Program-made: the position numbers and the translations under genes
Notes under the pieces: model-generated
Database searches by the model: none
Told to the model about the DNA's origin: nothing
The model's input: the letters and a program-made list of their open reading frames with translations, nothing else
Assembly: GCA_003220225.1 (NCBI GenBank)
Contig: QHRU01000059.1
Coordinates: 1 to 64,000, forward strand
Source: Candidatus Rokuibacteriota bacterium
Lineage (GTDB): Bacteria; Methylomirabilota; Methylomirabilia; Rokubacteriales; CSP1-6
DNA length: 64,000 nucleotides
Direction: 5' to 3'
In this document: positions 23,266 to 31,409 of the stretch, in pieces
Position numbering within the stretch: position 1 is the first letter of the stretch
Layout of the letters: every line of letters starts with the position of its first letter

Positions 23266-23502
23266 ATGCGCACCGCCGGCGTCCGCGAAGCCCGCCAGAA
23301 CCTCTCCGCGCTCCTCGACGAGGTCAAGAAAGGCCGCGAGGTGGTGATCACGGAGCACGGGCGCCCCGTGGCGAAGCTGGTGCCGCCGGATCGTCCGCGT
23401 GGCAAAGGGGTTCCTGACCTCGCGGCGTTCCGCCGGACGATGCCGATCCTCGATCCACCCCTGTCCACGACGATAGAAGAGGATCGCGAGGATCGCATCT
23501 AG
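23266..23502 (+). CDS. Type II toxin-antitoxin system antitoxin, Phd/YefM family
   Basis: A 78-residue Phd/YefM-type antitoxin. The N-terminal DNA-binding part reads RTAGVREARQNLSALLDEVKKGREVVITEHGRPVAKLVPP, an almost textbook family signature. The C-terminal tail (RGKGVPDLAAFRRTMPILDP to EEDREDRI) should wrap the toxin. It is expected to repress its own operon through the palindrome at 23240-23257. The stop at 23500-23502 is followed by the PIN toxin, whose reading frame is already open here. Lack of a leader suggests leaderless translation. Confidence 0.93.
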   Translation: MRTAGVREARQNLSALLDEVKKGREVVITEHGRPVAKLVPPDRPRGKGVPDLAAFRRTMPILDPPLSTTIEEDREDRI

Positions 23503-23566
23503 CCGGCGCGCTCCGGCGCGGCTTCGAGAGCAGCGCGCCGCATATCGCGCCGCGCTGCCTGGGCCG

Positions 23567-24007
23567 CTGTACTGCGACGCCAGCGCACTGGTCAAGCTCT
23601 ACATGCCCGAGCCCGGCAGCGCCGAGTTCAACCAGAGTGTCGATCGCCGGAACGACCTTGTCGTGTCCGATCTGGGAGTGACCGAGGTCGTTTCTGCGCT
23701 CGCGCGACGCGTGCGCCACGCCGAGGTCACGCCGGAGGCTGCGCGTCGCGTGCAACACGCGCTGGTCGTCGGCCTCGACGATGGCGTATACCAGCGCGTC
23801 GAGCTGACACCCGGCGTGCACCGCCAGGCCGAGCACTTTCTCTCGAGCTTGACCGAGACTCCGCTCCGGGCGGCGGACGCGCTTCACCTTGCCCTGGCGA
23901 CGTCGGCCCGGGCGGCGTCGCTCGCGTCGTTCGACAGGCGGCTGAGCGCGGCGGCCCGGGCGCTCGGCCTCGCCACGTACCCGGCCCGAGTCGGCTCGCC
24001 GCCTTGA
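23567..24007 (+). CDS. PIN-domain toxin (VapC type) with probable non-ATG start
   Basis: The conserved PIN opening LYCDASALVKLYMPEPGS is encoded from 23567, but the first ATG is at 23603, after the essential Asp. The only start-like codon placed correctly is CTG 23567; the frame is open back to about 23478 without ATG, GTG or TTG. From the CTG it gives 146 residues. Other acidic residues are in VSDLGVTEVVSAL, LRAADALHLALA and SFDRRL, completing the Mg site of an RNase. It pairs with the antitoxin at 23266. A frameshift that destroyed an earlier start is the alternative. Confidence 0.82.
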   Translation: MYCDASALVKLYMPEPGSAEFNQSVDRRNDLVVSDLGVTEVVSALARRVRHAEVTPEAARRVQHALVVGLDDGVYQRVELTPGVHRQAEHFLSSLTETPLRAADALHLALATSARAASLASFDRRLSAAARALGLATYPARVGSPP

Positions 24008-24111
24008 CAAAACCGCGCGGACAGCCAACAGTCTCGCCTCATGACACCGCTCCGACGCGCGCGCCCCGAATTCTACATGTCGCTCTACGAGGACCTGAGG
24101 CTGAAGCGGCC

Positions 24112-25194
24112 ATGACCCTGCATTTCGGGCTCTTCTTCCTGATGCAGCGGGACGAGCGGTGGAGCGAGCAGGCCGTCTATGACTCCGACGTCGAGCAGAT
24201 GCTGGCCGCGGAGTCGCTCGGCTATGATTCCGTCTGGATCGCCGAGCACCACTTCAACGACTACGGTCTCTGCCCGGCGCCGCAGGTGCTGGCGGCGTTT
24301 CTCGCCGCGCGCACGCGGACGCTGCGGCTGGGCATGGGCGTGAGCCTGCTGCCGCTGCACCACCCGGTGGACCTCGCCGAGCAGCTCGCCGTGCTCGACG
24401 TGGCGAGCGGCGGGCGGCTGGACGTGGGCATCGGGCGCGGCGGCACGCTCCAGGACTATCAGACCTTCCGGTCCGAGCGGGCGGACGCGCGGCTGCGCAT
24501 CGAGGAAGGCATCGCCCTGATGCAGCAATGCTGGACCGGCGCGCCGTTCGACTTCGGCGGCCAGTTCCACTCCGCGGAGCGGCTGCACGTCCGGCCGCGC
24601 CCCGTGCAGCGACCGCACCCGCCCCTGTTCATCGCCGCCAACAGCGAGGACAGCGTCTTGTCGGCCGCGCGCCTGGGACTGCCCACGCTGTCGTCTTTCT
24701 TCGTGCCCGTCCCCGAGCTGCAGCGGCGCCGTCAGGTCTATCGTGAGACGGCGCGGGCGGCCGGCCGCTCGGAGGCGGAGATCGACGAGCTCGAGCGCCG
24801 GTGCGGCGGCATGCGCGTGGTGCACGTCGCGCCCGACCGCGACGCGGCCCTGCGCGCGACCGAGCCGCCCTTCATGAGCTACCAGCGCAAGATGGCGGTC
24901 CTCCGCTCCGACGCCACGGGCGGCAACGTGCCCAACTCCTTCGATCGCTCGCTGCTGCGCCTGCGCAGCTTCCACGAATACCTGGCCGACGGCTGGGCGC
25001 TGATCGGCTCGCCGGGCGAGGTGAGAGACGGGCTGCAGCAGTATCTCGAGGCGACCGGGTACCAGCGCGTCCTGCTGTTGATGGCGCTGCCGGGGATCGA
25101 GACAAAGCTGGCCCTGCGCTCGATGCGGATGTTCGCCGAAGACGTCGCGCCGGCCATGGCGGCGCCGGCAGCGGCGACGAGGACGGCGGAGTAA
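24112..25194 (+). CDS. LLM class flavin-dependent oxidoreductase
   Basis: A 360-residue luciferase-like monooxygenase starting MTLHFGLFFLMQRDE. YDSVWIAEHHFNDYGL (about 43-58), LRLGMGVSLLPLHHPVDLAEQLAVLDVASGGRLDVGIGRGG (about 80-120), the RPRPVQRPHPPLFIAANS block and ADGWALIGSPGEVRDGLQQYL are all classical. A longer frame extends back to a TTG at 24004, but ATG 24112 fits the family. A nitroreductase gene lies 21 bases downstream and could supply reduced flavin or process the product. The substrate is unknown. Confidence 0.92.
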   Translation: MTLHFGLFFLMQRDERWSEQAVYDSDVEQMLAAESLGYDSVWIAEHHFNDYGLCPAPQVLAAFLAARTRTLRLGMGVSLLPLHHPVDLAEQLAVLDVASGGRLDVGIGRGGTLQDYQTFRSERADARLRIEEGIALMQQCWTGAPFDFGGQFHSAERLHVRPRPVQRPHPPLFIAANSEDSVLSAARLGLPTLSSFFVPVPELQRRRQVYRETARAAGRSEAEIDELERRCGGMRVVHVAPDRDAALRATEPPFMSYQRKMAVLRSDATGGNVPNSFDRSLLRLRSFHEYLADGWALIGSPGEVRDGLQQYLEATGYQRVLLLMALPGIETKLALRSMRMFAEDVAPAMAAPAAATRTAE

Positions 25195-25215
25195 ATTCCC
25201 CCCAGGAGGACCGGC

Positions 25216-25866
25216 ATGCCGGACAAGAGCGACCTGTTCGAGATCATGCAGACGACGCGCGCCATGCGACGGCTGAAGCCCGATCCCGTCCCCGACGCGC
25301 TCATCCGCAAGATCATCCAGGCCGGTGTGTGCGCGCCGAACGGCGGCAACTCGCAACGGTGGCGGTTCCTGGTCGTCAAGGACGCGCGGATCAAGCGGCA
25401 GGTGCAGGTCTACTACAAGCGCGCGTTCGACGAGGTGATCGGCCCGCGCTATCTCAAGAGCGCGCCGCCCCCCGGCGTCACGCGCGAGGCGTACGTGCGG
25501 CAGCACGCGGCCGTGGAGTACCTCACGGACCACTTCCACGAAGCGCCGGTGTGGATCGTCGCCTGCATCGAGGAAGCGACGGCGCCCACGCGCTGGTCGG
25601 GCGCATCCGTGTATCCGGCCGTCCAGAACATGCTGCTGGCGGCGCGCGCTCTCGGGCTGGGAGCCACCCTGACGACGCGCCACCTCCTCTTCGAGAAGGA
25701 GACCGAGGCCGCGCTGGGCCTGCCGCCCGGCGTGCACTCGTACGCCATCCTTCCGATCGGCTATCCGATGGGACGCTTCGGTCCCGTCGGCCGCGGGCCG
25801 CTGAAGGAGGTCGTGTACGAGGACCAGTGGGGACGCCCGTATCTGTCCGGAGAGGATGGCGCGTGA
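25216..25866 (+). CDS. Nitroreductase family protein
   Basis: A 216-residue FMN-dependent nitroreductase-fold protein. It has MQTTRAMRRLKPDPVPDALIRKIIQAGVCAPNGGNSQRWRFLVVKD at the N-terminus (FMN-binding Arg/Ser-type residues), YPAVQNMLLAARALGLGATLTTRHLLFE near residues 136-163, and the terminal IGYPMGRFGPVGRGPLKEVVY. It would transfer hydride from NAD(P)H to nitro groups, flavin or enones. It follows an LLM monooxygenase with AGGAGGACC before ATG, so the pair probably functions together. A family-A element follows its stop. Confidence 0.92.
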   Translation: MPDKSDLFEIMQTTRAMRRLKPDPVPDALIRKIIQAGVCAPNGGNSQRWRFLVVKDARIKRQVQVYYKRAFDEVIGPRYLKSAPPPGVTREAYVRQHAAVEYLTDHFHEAPVWIVACIEEATAPTRWSGASVYPAVQNMLLAARALGLGATLTTRHLLFEKETEAALGLPPGVHSYAILPIGYPMGRFGPVGRGPLKEVVYEDQWGRPYLSGEDGA

Positions 25867-25875
25867 AGCGCTAAG

Positions 25876-26015
25876 AGCCTGGCGGAATATCGAGGGGTGC
25901 CACGGCTTCGCCGGGGCGCCCCGAGCGTGTGGGGCTGGGGGATAGAGGAGCGCCCGGGTTCATCCCGGGCGCTCCGAACGTTTGGGGGGTTTGGGGGGCC
26001 ATATCGGGGCCCCCC
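25876..26015. repeat. Two family A hairpin elements in tandem
   Basis: 25876-25942 has GAGCCTG, TATCGAGGGGTGCC and a compound hairpin closed by GGGGYGCC/GGCGCCCC. 25943-26015 has a perfect 12-bp stem (GGAGCGCCCGGG, loop TTCAT, 25947-25975) and then GGGGGGCC-N7-GGCCCCCC (25993-26015). The region lies between the convergent ends of the nitroreductase and MFS genes, where two-way termination is expected. Confidence 0.88.
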
Positions 26016-26021
26016 ATCTTC

Positions 26022-27251
26022 CTAGTGCATCGCCGACCCGCGCGCCCGCGGCCGCGCGAGCCAGAAGCACACCGAGCCCAGCACGCAGAAGCCGACGGCG
26101 ATCAGGAACGCGACGCGATAGCTTCCGGTCAGGTCGTGCACGACGCCGCCGAACCACGGCGCGACGCCGCCACCGATGCCGTTGCCCACGCTGAGGATCC
26201 CGTAGAGGACGCCGAAGCGCCGTCCCGGGAAGAGCTGGGACGCCATCGCGGTGATGATGGGGCCGCGCGCGCCGAAGCCGAGGCCGAAGAGGAGCGCGTA
26301 GGCGTACAGGGCCGCCGCGTGCGGCCAGATCTCGAGTCCGAGCAGACAGAGCGTTCCCGCCGCCGTGCAGCCGTAGGAGATCGTGGCCGACGCCGCGCGT
26401 CCGATGCGGTCGGCGGCCATGCCGAACAGAATCCGACCCGCGACCGAGAGCAGACCGGTGAGCCCGAAGATGCCCGCCACGAACAGGCGCGGGAAGCCGT
26501 GGTCCACCGCGAAGGCCACCGAATGGGTGACGACCGAGAAGACGGCGAGCGGCGTGCAGAGGTAGGCGAAGAAGAGCGCCCAGAACGTCCCCGTCCGCAG
26601 CGCGTCGCCGACGTCGCGGCGCGCCGGCGCCGGGGTCGGCTCGGCCGCGGCTCGGGCCGGCGCCGTCACGATCGGCGCCTCGCGCACGCCGAACCAGATG
26701 AGGGGAACGAGGACGACGAGCGTGCCCACGCCGAGAACGACGTAGGCGGCGCGCCAGCCGTGCCCCGTGATCAGCCACTGGGCGAGCGGGCCCATGACCA
26801 GCACGCCCGCCCCCATGCCCGAGAAGGCCAGGCCCAGCATGCTGCTCCGCCGCTCGGTGAACCACCGCGCGATCAGCGTCCCGCTCGGCACCCAGCTCAC
26901 CGCGCACAGCCCGGTCGCGGCCAGCACGCCCACGATCAGGTAGAGGGACCACAACGAGCCGATCCGGCTCGACAGCACACACGCGGCGCCGAGCAGGCAC
27001 GCCCCGCCGAGCATGACGCGGCGCGGGCCCAGGCGGTCCACGAGGATCCCGATCATGGGCGAGAGCGCGCCCTGCACGACCGACGAGATCGAGAACGCCG
27101 CCGCGGTGGCCCCGCGCGACCAGCCGAACTCCTCGAGCAGGGCCACGAAGAAGACCGGGAACGAGAAGTAGAGGCCGGAGGCGATGGCCAGGGTGACCCA
27201 GACCGTGCCGACGACCAACCATGGCCGGCGTGAGCGGGAGGAGGTCGGCAT
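26022..27251 (-). CDS. MFS transporter (monocarboxylate/oxalate-formate antiporter-like)
   Basis: A 409-residue major facilitator with about 12 membrane segments. TM1 is WLVVGTVWVTLAIASGLYFSFPVFFVALLEEFGWSRG, followed by LVDRLGPRRVMLGG (the loop 2-3 signature). TM5 reads SGMGAGVLVMGPLAQWLI, and loop 8-9 is GMAADRIGRAAS. The FGWSRGATAAAFS pattern is common in the MCT/OFA subgroup, which moves small organic acids. ATG 27251 was chosen because an upstream extension has no MFS character. The stop TAG sits five bases from the family-A hairpin. Confidence 0.92.
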   Translation of the reverse strand: MPTSSRSRRPWLVVGTVWVTLAIASGLYFSFPVFFVALLEEFGWSRGATAAAFSISSVVQGALSPMIGILVDRLGPRRVMLGGACLLGAACVLSSRIGSLWSLYLIVGVLAATGLCAVSWVPSGTLIARWFTERRSSMLGLAFSGMGAGVLVMGPLAQWLITGHGWRAAYVVLGVGTLVVLVPLIWFGVREAPIVTAPARAAAEPTPAPARRDVGDALRTGTFWALFFAYLCTPLAVFSVVTHSVAFAVDHGFPRLFVAGIFGLTGLLSVAGRILFGMAADRIGRAASATISYGCTAAGTLCLLGLEIWPHAAALYAYALLFGLGFGARGPIITAMASQLFPGRRFGVLYGILSVGNGIGGGVAPWFGGVVHDLTGSYRVAFLIAVGFCVLGSVCFWLARPRARGSAMH

Positions 27252-27354
27252 CGCGCCATCATAAAGGCGAAGGGGCGACGCCCCCCTCGCGCTGCCCAGG
27301 TCGGTGGTACGATGCCGACACGCTTCGACCTCCTCGCGACCGGGGGATGGACCG

Positions 27355-28188
27355 ATGATCAGGGTGCAGCGCCTGGGACCGCAGATCGGCGCCGAGATCC
27401 GGGGCGTCGACGTCAAGACCCTCGACGACGCGAGCTTCGCCGTGATCTATCGCGCGTGGCTCGAGTACAACGTGGTGGTGGTGCCCGGCCAGGAGCTCGC
27501 GATCGAGGACTTCCTGCGCTACAGCCGCCGCTTCGGCGTCATCCACCCGCATCCCTCGAAGTCCACGCGCCACCCGGACCATCCCGAGATCACCCTGCTC
27601 GGCGTGAACAAGTTCGGGCCGGACGGGCGCCTGGATGCGGCGATCTATCGGCGCGGCGCCGAGGGCTGGCACACCGACGGCGCCTACGACGCCGAGCCCT
27701 TCAAGGCGACCCAGCTCTACGCGCTGGCCGTCCCGAGCCGGGGTGGCGACACGCTGTTCGCGAGCATGTACGCGGCGTACGAGGCGCTGCCGCAGCACCT
27801 CAAGAACAGGCTCGACGGACGCAAGGGCGTCTTCACCTACGGCGGCCGGCGGAAGGCGACGGCGCTGCTCAACGCCGAGGATCGCGACTGGGTTCCCGTC
27901 CGGCATCCCATCATTCGCACTCATCCCGAGACCGGGCGCAAGGCGCTCTATTTCGACCCCGGCAAAATTCTCGAGATCGAGGGCCTCGAGGAGGAGGAGA
28001 GCGACGCGCTGATCGACGAGCTGACCGGCCGGATGATCCAGCCCGAGGGCGAGTACCGCCACCGGTGGCGCAAGGGGGACATCGTCATCTGGGACAACCG
28101 GTGCTCGTATCACAAGGCCGCGGGCGACTATCCCCCCGAGGAAGACCGCGTCCACTGGCGCGTCTCGATCAAGGAGCGTCAGCCATGA
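27355..28188 (+). CDS. TauD/TfdA family dioxygenase
   Basis: A 277-residue Fe(II)/2-oxoglutarate dioxygenase. The N-terminus is VQRLGPQIGAEIRGVDVKTL. The iron triad is HTD in EGWHTDGAYDAEP (about 105) and the distal His in DNRCSYHKAAG (about 250); Arg in HWRVSIKE binds 2-oxoglutarate. Members hydroxylate sulfonates, aryloxy acids or similar, releasing CO2 and succinate. ATG 27355 with GGGGGA upstream. The stop overlaps the VOC gene as ATGA, so it leads a four-gene operon up to 30270. Confidence 0.93.
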   Translation: MIRVQRLGPQIGAEIRGVDVKTLDDASFAVIYRAWLEYNVVVVPGQELAIEDFLRYSRRFGVIHPHPSKSTRHPDHPEITLLGVNKFGPDGRLDAAIYRRGAEGWHTDGAYDAEPFKATQLYALAVPSRGGDTLFASMYAAYEALPQHLKNRLDGRKGVFTYGGRRKATALLNAEDRDWVPVRHPIIRTHPETGRKALYFDPGKILEIEGLEEEESDALIDELTGRMIQPEGEYRHRWRKGDIVIWDNRCSYHKAAGDYPPEEDRVHWRVSIKERQP

Positions 28189-28640
28189 TCCGTCTCACGG
28201 GAATCGGCCACGTCCTGCTGCGCGTGCTCGATCTGGAGGCCTCCAAGAAATTCTACGCCGAGGTCCTCGGGTTCTCGGTCCTGGAGGAAGACCCCGAGCA
28301 CGGCGGCGTCTTCATGGCGCTCGCGGGGCAGAGCCACGCGATCGACCTGTTCGCCGTCAAGGATCCCGAGGCCGCCGGGCGGCAGACGCCCGGGGTGCGG
28401 GGGCTCGGTCACGTCGCGTTTCGGGTGGAGAGCGAAGAGGCGCTCAGGGACGCGTACGCCACGCTCGGCAGGCACGGCGTGGAGGTGACGCGCTCCATCG
28501 ATCACGTCAGCCAGAAGAGCATCTACTTCCAGGACCCCGACGGCAACACCCTCGAGATCTACTACGAGCGTCCGGACGCTCTGGCGATCTTCGCCCGGGG
28601 CCGCAACGACCGGGACGTGCCGCTCGTCTTCGACCGATAG
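28185..28640 (+). CDS. VOC family protein (catechol-2,3-dioxygenase/glyoxalase-like)
   Basis: A 151-residue VOC protein. It opens with IGHVLLRVLDLEASKKFYAEVLGF, with GLGHVAFRVESEEALRDAYATLGRHG in the second module and KSIYFQDPDGNTLEIYYERPD at the C-terminal metal-ligand strand. The set of His, His and Glu fits an active metal centre. The 4-base overlap with the TauD gene and 21-base gap to the dienelactone hydrolase gene put it in one transcript. Oxidation followed by ring opening and lactone hydrolysis is the implied chemistry; this is an inference. Confidence 0.92.
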   Translation: MIRLTGIGHVLLRVLDLEASKKFYAEVLGFSVLEEDPEHGGVFMALAGQSHAIDLFAVKDPEAAGRQTPGVRGLGHVAFRVESEEALRDAYATLGRHGVEVTRSIDHVSQKSIYFQDPDGNTLEIYYERPDALAIFARGRNDRDVPLVFDR

Positions 28641-28661
28641 GCTCTGGGAGGAATCACGGAC

Positions 28662-29378
28662 ATGACGATCACCGCGCGCATGCTCACGCAGGACAAGGAC
28701 GGCATCGGCGGCTACCTGGCGCATCCGGACGGCGCCGGCGCCCGGCCAGGCATCATGATGGTGCACCACGCCCACGGCGTCACCGCCGACTACAAGATCG
28801 ACGCGTACCGACTGGCCGGCCTCGGCTTCAACGTGTTCGTGCCGAGCCTGTTCAACATGTTCGGCATTCTCGGCACGAATCACATCGGCCAGGGCGCCGA
28901 TCTGCAGCAGAAGCACTCCGACCCGGAGTTCCTCGGCAAGATGGACGAGGCCTGGCACTACCTCATCGGGCCCATGAAGTCGGACCCCGCGCGCACCGCG
29001 TGCATCGGGCACTGCCTGGGCGGCCGGCTGCTGATTCCCTTCGCGGCCGACCATCCTCAGGTGAAAGCCATCGTCCTCTACTATCCGTCCATCCGCGACG
29101 AGCCCGAGACGTCGCACCGGCCGCGCCACGCCTTCAAGGTGGCCAGGACGCTCACGTGCGCCTCGCTCGTGTTCTGCGCCGGCAAAGACCACATCGCGAC
29201 GCCCGCCATCCAGGGTCCGCTGTGGCAGAGCTTCGTCGCCAACGGCCAGCCCGTCGAGTGGCACTTCTTCTCCGACGCCAACCACGGCTTCCGCCACCCC
29301 GACAACGAGGGCTTCCAGCCGCACTACGCGGACCTCGCCTGGCCGCTCGTCACCGACTTCCTGCAGCGCCGGGTGTGA
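28662..29378 (+). CDS. Dienelactone hydrolase family protein
   Basis: A 238-residue alpha/beta hydrolase of the dienelactone hydrolase family. The nucleophile elbow is IGHCLGGRLLIP near residues 112-123, with Cys as nucleophile. The Asp is in CAGKDHIATP near 170 and the His in DANHGFRHPDNEGF near 205. Such enzymes open dienelactones to maleylacetate in chlorocatechol breakdown, but many have other ester substrates. ATG follows GGGAGG. The next TauD gene starts 4 bases after its stop. Confidence 0.92.
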   Translation: MTITARMLTQDKDGIGGYLAHPDGAGARPGIMMVHHAHGVTADYKIDAYRLAGLGFNVFVPSLFNMFGILGTNHIGQGADLQQKHSDPEFLGKMDEAWHYLIGPMKSDPARTACIGHCLGGRLLIPFAADHPQVKAIVLYYPSIRDEPETSHRPRHAFKVARTLTCASLVFCAGKDHIATPAIQGPLWQSFVANGQPVEWHFFSDANHGFRHPDNEGFQPHYADLAWPLVTDFLQRRV

Positions 29379-29382
29379 TGCC

Positions 29383-30270
29383 ATGACCATCACGACGCGT
29401 CAGATCGGCCCGTGCTTCGCCGCCGAAGTCGAGGGGCTCGACCTCCGCAAGCCGCTCTCGCCGGACGAGGTGGCGGCGGTCCACGCCGGGATGGACGAGC
29501 ACGCGGTGCTCGTGTTCCGCGACCAGCGCATCGACGACGCCGAGCAGCTGGCCTTCAGCCGCAGCCTGGGCGAGCTCGAGCACGCGATCGGCACGAGCCT
29601 GCGGGCGCCGGACGAGTACCGCCTGCCGACCACGTTCGCCGACGTGTCGAACCTCGACCAGCATCATCAGGTGTTCGCGCGCGACGACCGGCGCCGGCTC
29701 TTCGCCATCGGCAACCGCCTCTGGCACTCCGACAGCTCGTTCAAGGCGATCCCGGCGAAGTACTCGCTGCTGCACGCGCGCAGCATCCCGTCCAGGGGCG
29801 GCAACACGGAGTTCGCCGACATGCGCGCGGCCTACGACGCGCTGGACGACGAGACGAAGACCGAGGTCGAGGACCTGATCTGCGAGCACTCGCAGATCTT
29901 CTCGCGCCAGCAGCTCGGCTTCACCGACTTCACCGACGAGGAGCGCGCGCGCTTCGCGCCGGTGCGCCAGCGCCTGGTGCGCACGCACCCGTCGACGGGA
30001 CGCAAGTCGCTCTACCTGTCGTCGCACGCGGGCGGCATCCTGGGCTGGCCGGTGCCGGAGGCGCGCGCCTTCCTGCGCGACCTCGTCGAGCACGCCACAC
30101 AGCGGCAGTTCGTCTACGCGCACCGCTGGCGCGTCGGCGACCTCGTGATGTGGGACAACCGCCGCACCATGCATCGGGCGCGGCCGTTCCCCGTGCACGA
30201 GCCGCGCGACATGCGCCGCACCACGCTCGTCGGCACGCCGACGGTGGCGCAGGTGACCGCTACGTCTTGA
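29383..30270 (+). CDS. TauD/TfdA family dioxygenase (2,4-D/alpha-ketoglutarate type)
   Basis: A 295-residue 2-oxoglutarate dioxygenase. It begins TTRQIGPCFAAEVEGLDLRKPLSPDEVAAVH. The iron site is NRLWHSDSSFKAIPAKYSLL (HSD, about 118-120) and MWDNRRTMHRARPF (distal His, about 265), with the Arg in DMRRTTLVG. THPSTGRKSLYLSSHAGGILGWP closely matches TfdA-type enzymes that cleave aryloxyacetates. It is last in the TauD-VOC-DLH-TauD operon and overlaps the convergent amidohydrolase by 11 bases. The only other TauD family member here shares low identity with it. Confidence 0.93.
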   Translation: MTITTRQIGPCFAAEVEGLDLRKPLSPDEVAAVHAGMDEHAVLVFRDQRIDDAEQLAFSRSLGELEHAIGTSLRAPDEYRLPTTFADVSNLDQHHQVFARDDRRRLFAIGNRLWHSDSSFKAIPAKYSLLHARSIPSRGGNTEFADMRAAYDALDDETKTEVEDLICEHSQIFSRQQLGFTDFTDEERARFAPVRQRLVRTHPSTGRKSLYLSSHAGGILGWPVPEARAFLRDLVEHATQRQFVYAHRWRVGDLVMWDNRRTMHRARPFPVHEPRDMRRTTLVGTPTVAQVTATS

Positions 30271-31366
30271 TCCCGAGCAGCTTCACCGCGTTGCCGCCGA
30301 GGATGGCGACGCGATCGGCGTCGCTCAGGCCCGGCGTGCCGAGGACGTGGTCGACGGCGGTCTTCGTCCACGGATACGGGAAGTCGGTGCCGATCATGAG
30401 CCGACTGACGCCGACCTCGGCCGCGAGGTGGCGCAGGCCTTCGGGCGTGAAGACCATCGTGTCGTAGTACATCTGCTTGAGATACTCCGTCGGCTTCTTC
30501 TTGATCGGCCCATGCGGTCCGCCCGGGCATTGCGTGGGCTGGGTCGAGCAGCCCAGATCGGAGCGCGCCGCGTAGGACGGCAGATAGCCGCCCCCGTGGG
30601 CCCCGCAGATCTTCAGGCCGGGGAATTTGTCGAGGGTGCCGTCGAAGATCAGGTGCGAGAGCGCGATGGTCGTCTCCAGCGGGTTGCCGATGATGTTGCC
30701 CAGCAGCCCGTTGCCCTTGAGCCGCTTCGGGATCTCGGAGGCGACGCCCGAGCCCTGCGGATGGATGAAGACGAGCACGCCGAGCTGCTCGGCCTTGGCC
30801 CAGAACGGATCGAACTTCGGATCGCTGATCTCCTCGCCGTTGACGCTGCCGCCGATGCCGGCGCCGCGCAGCCCGTACTTCTTCACGCCGTCCTCGAGCT
30901 GCTCGGCGGCCAGATCGGGATACTGCAGCGCCACCGTCGCGAAGGCGACGAAGCGGTCGGGATGGGCGGCGCAGGCCTCGCCGAGCTTCGAATTCTGGAT
31001 CTGACAGATCTGCCTGGCGAGATCGCGCTCGGTCTTGTACCAGTACGGGTTGATGCTGAGCGCCTCGACGTCGATGCCCTGCTCGTCCATCGCGCGAAGC
31101 CGCTCGGACACGTGCGTCACCATGCTGAGCTCCGGCCGCGTCGGCGGCGCCGGCGCGCCGAGCGTCATCCCTACCAGGGCCATCGCCTCGGCCACCGCGC
31201 AGTGCGCGTGCACGTCGACGGTCTTGACGCGCCGGCCGCTCACCACGACCTCGCGGCGGCGCGTCTGCGCGCGGACGGGCGCGGCGGCCAGGAGATCGCA
31301 GCCGACGAACGCGAGGCCGGCCAGCGCGCCCGTGGTCGTCCCGAGGAACTCCCTGCGCGTGGTCAT
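30260..31366 (-). CDS. Exported amidohydrolase (ACMSD-like amidohydro_2 family), Tat signal
   Basis: A 368-residue amidohydrolase. The leader MTTRREFLGTTTGALAGLAFVGC has the twin-Arg RREFLG motif and a possible lipobox (AFVGC). The TIM-barrel metal motifs are VDVHAHC near residue 50, FIHPQG near 200, ICGAHGGGYLP near 258 and MIGTDFPYPW near 330. This subfamily covers decarboxylases and hydrolases of aromatic or lactone acids. ATG 31366 has AAGGAGG. It is divergent from the HEAT gene at 31410 with a 43-base shared gap. Confidence 0.9.
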   Translation of the reverse strand: MTTRREFLGTTTGALAGLAFVGCDLLAAAPVRAQTRRREVVVSGRRVKTVDVHAHCAVAEAMALVGMTLGAPAPPTRPELSMVTHVSERLRAMDEQGIDVEALSINPYWYKTERDLARQICQIQNSKLGEACAAHPDRFVAFATVALQYPDLAAEQLEDGVKKYGLRGAGIGGSVNGEEISDPKFDPFWAKAEQLGVLVFIHPQGSGVASEIPKRLKGNGLLGNIIGNPLETTIALSHLIFDGTLDKFPGLKICGAHGGGYLPSYAARSDLGCSTQPTQCPGGPHGPIKKKPTEYLKQMYYDTMVFTPEGLRHLAAEVGVSRLMIGTDFPYPWTKTAVDHVLGTPGLSDADRVAILGGNAVKLLGIKT

Positions 31367-31395
31367 GGTGGGTCCTCCTTTTCGACGGGGCAGGG

Positions 31396-31401
31396 TATCA
31401 T
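31396..31401 (+). promoter_or_regulatory. -10 box (TATCAT) for the HEAT-repeat gene; implies leaderless mRNA
   Basis: TATCAT ends 8 bases before ATG 31410, so transcription should begin at or next to the start codon. No ribosome binding site fits in between. The reverse strand of the same box gives TGATAC, which could serve the divergent amidohydrolase gene, whose mRNA does carry AAGGAGG. Confidence 0.5.
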
Positions 31402-31409
31402 GCCGGGTC

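Noticed and set aside
25876-26015. CRISPR array
   Set aside because: The repeated units are hairpins with G-runs, few in number, unequal in spacing and dispersed; there are no spacers and no cas genes in the window.
31035-31409. Longer N-terminus for the HEAT protein
   Set aside because: The upstream sequence is antisense to the Tat leader of the amidohydrolase gene, and a -10 box lies directly before ATG 31410.
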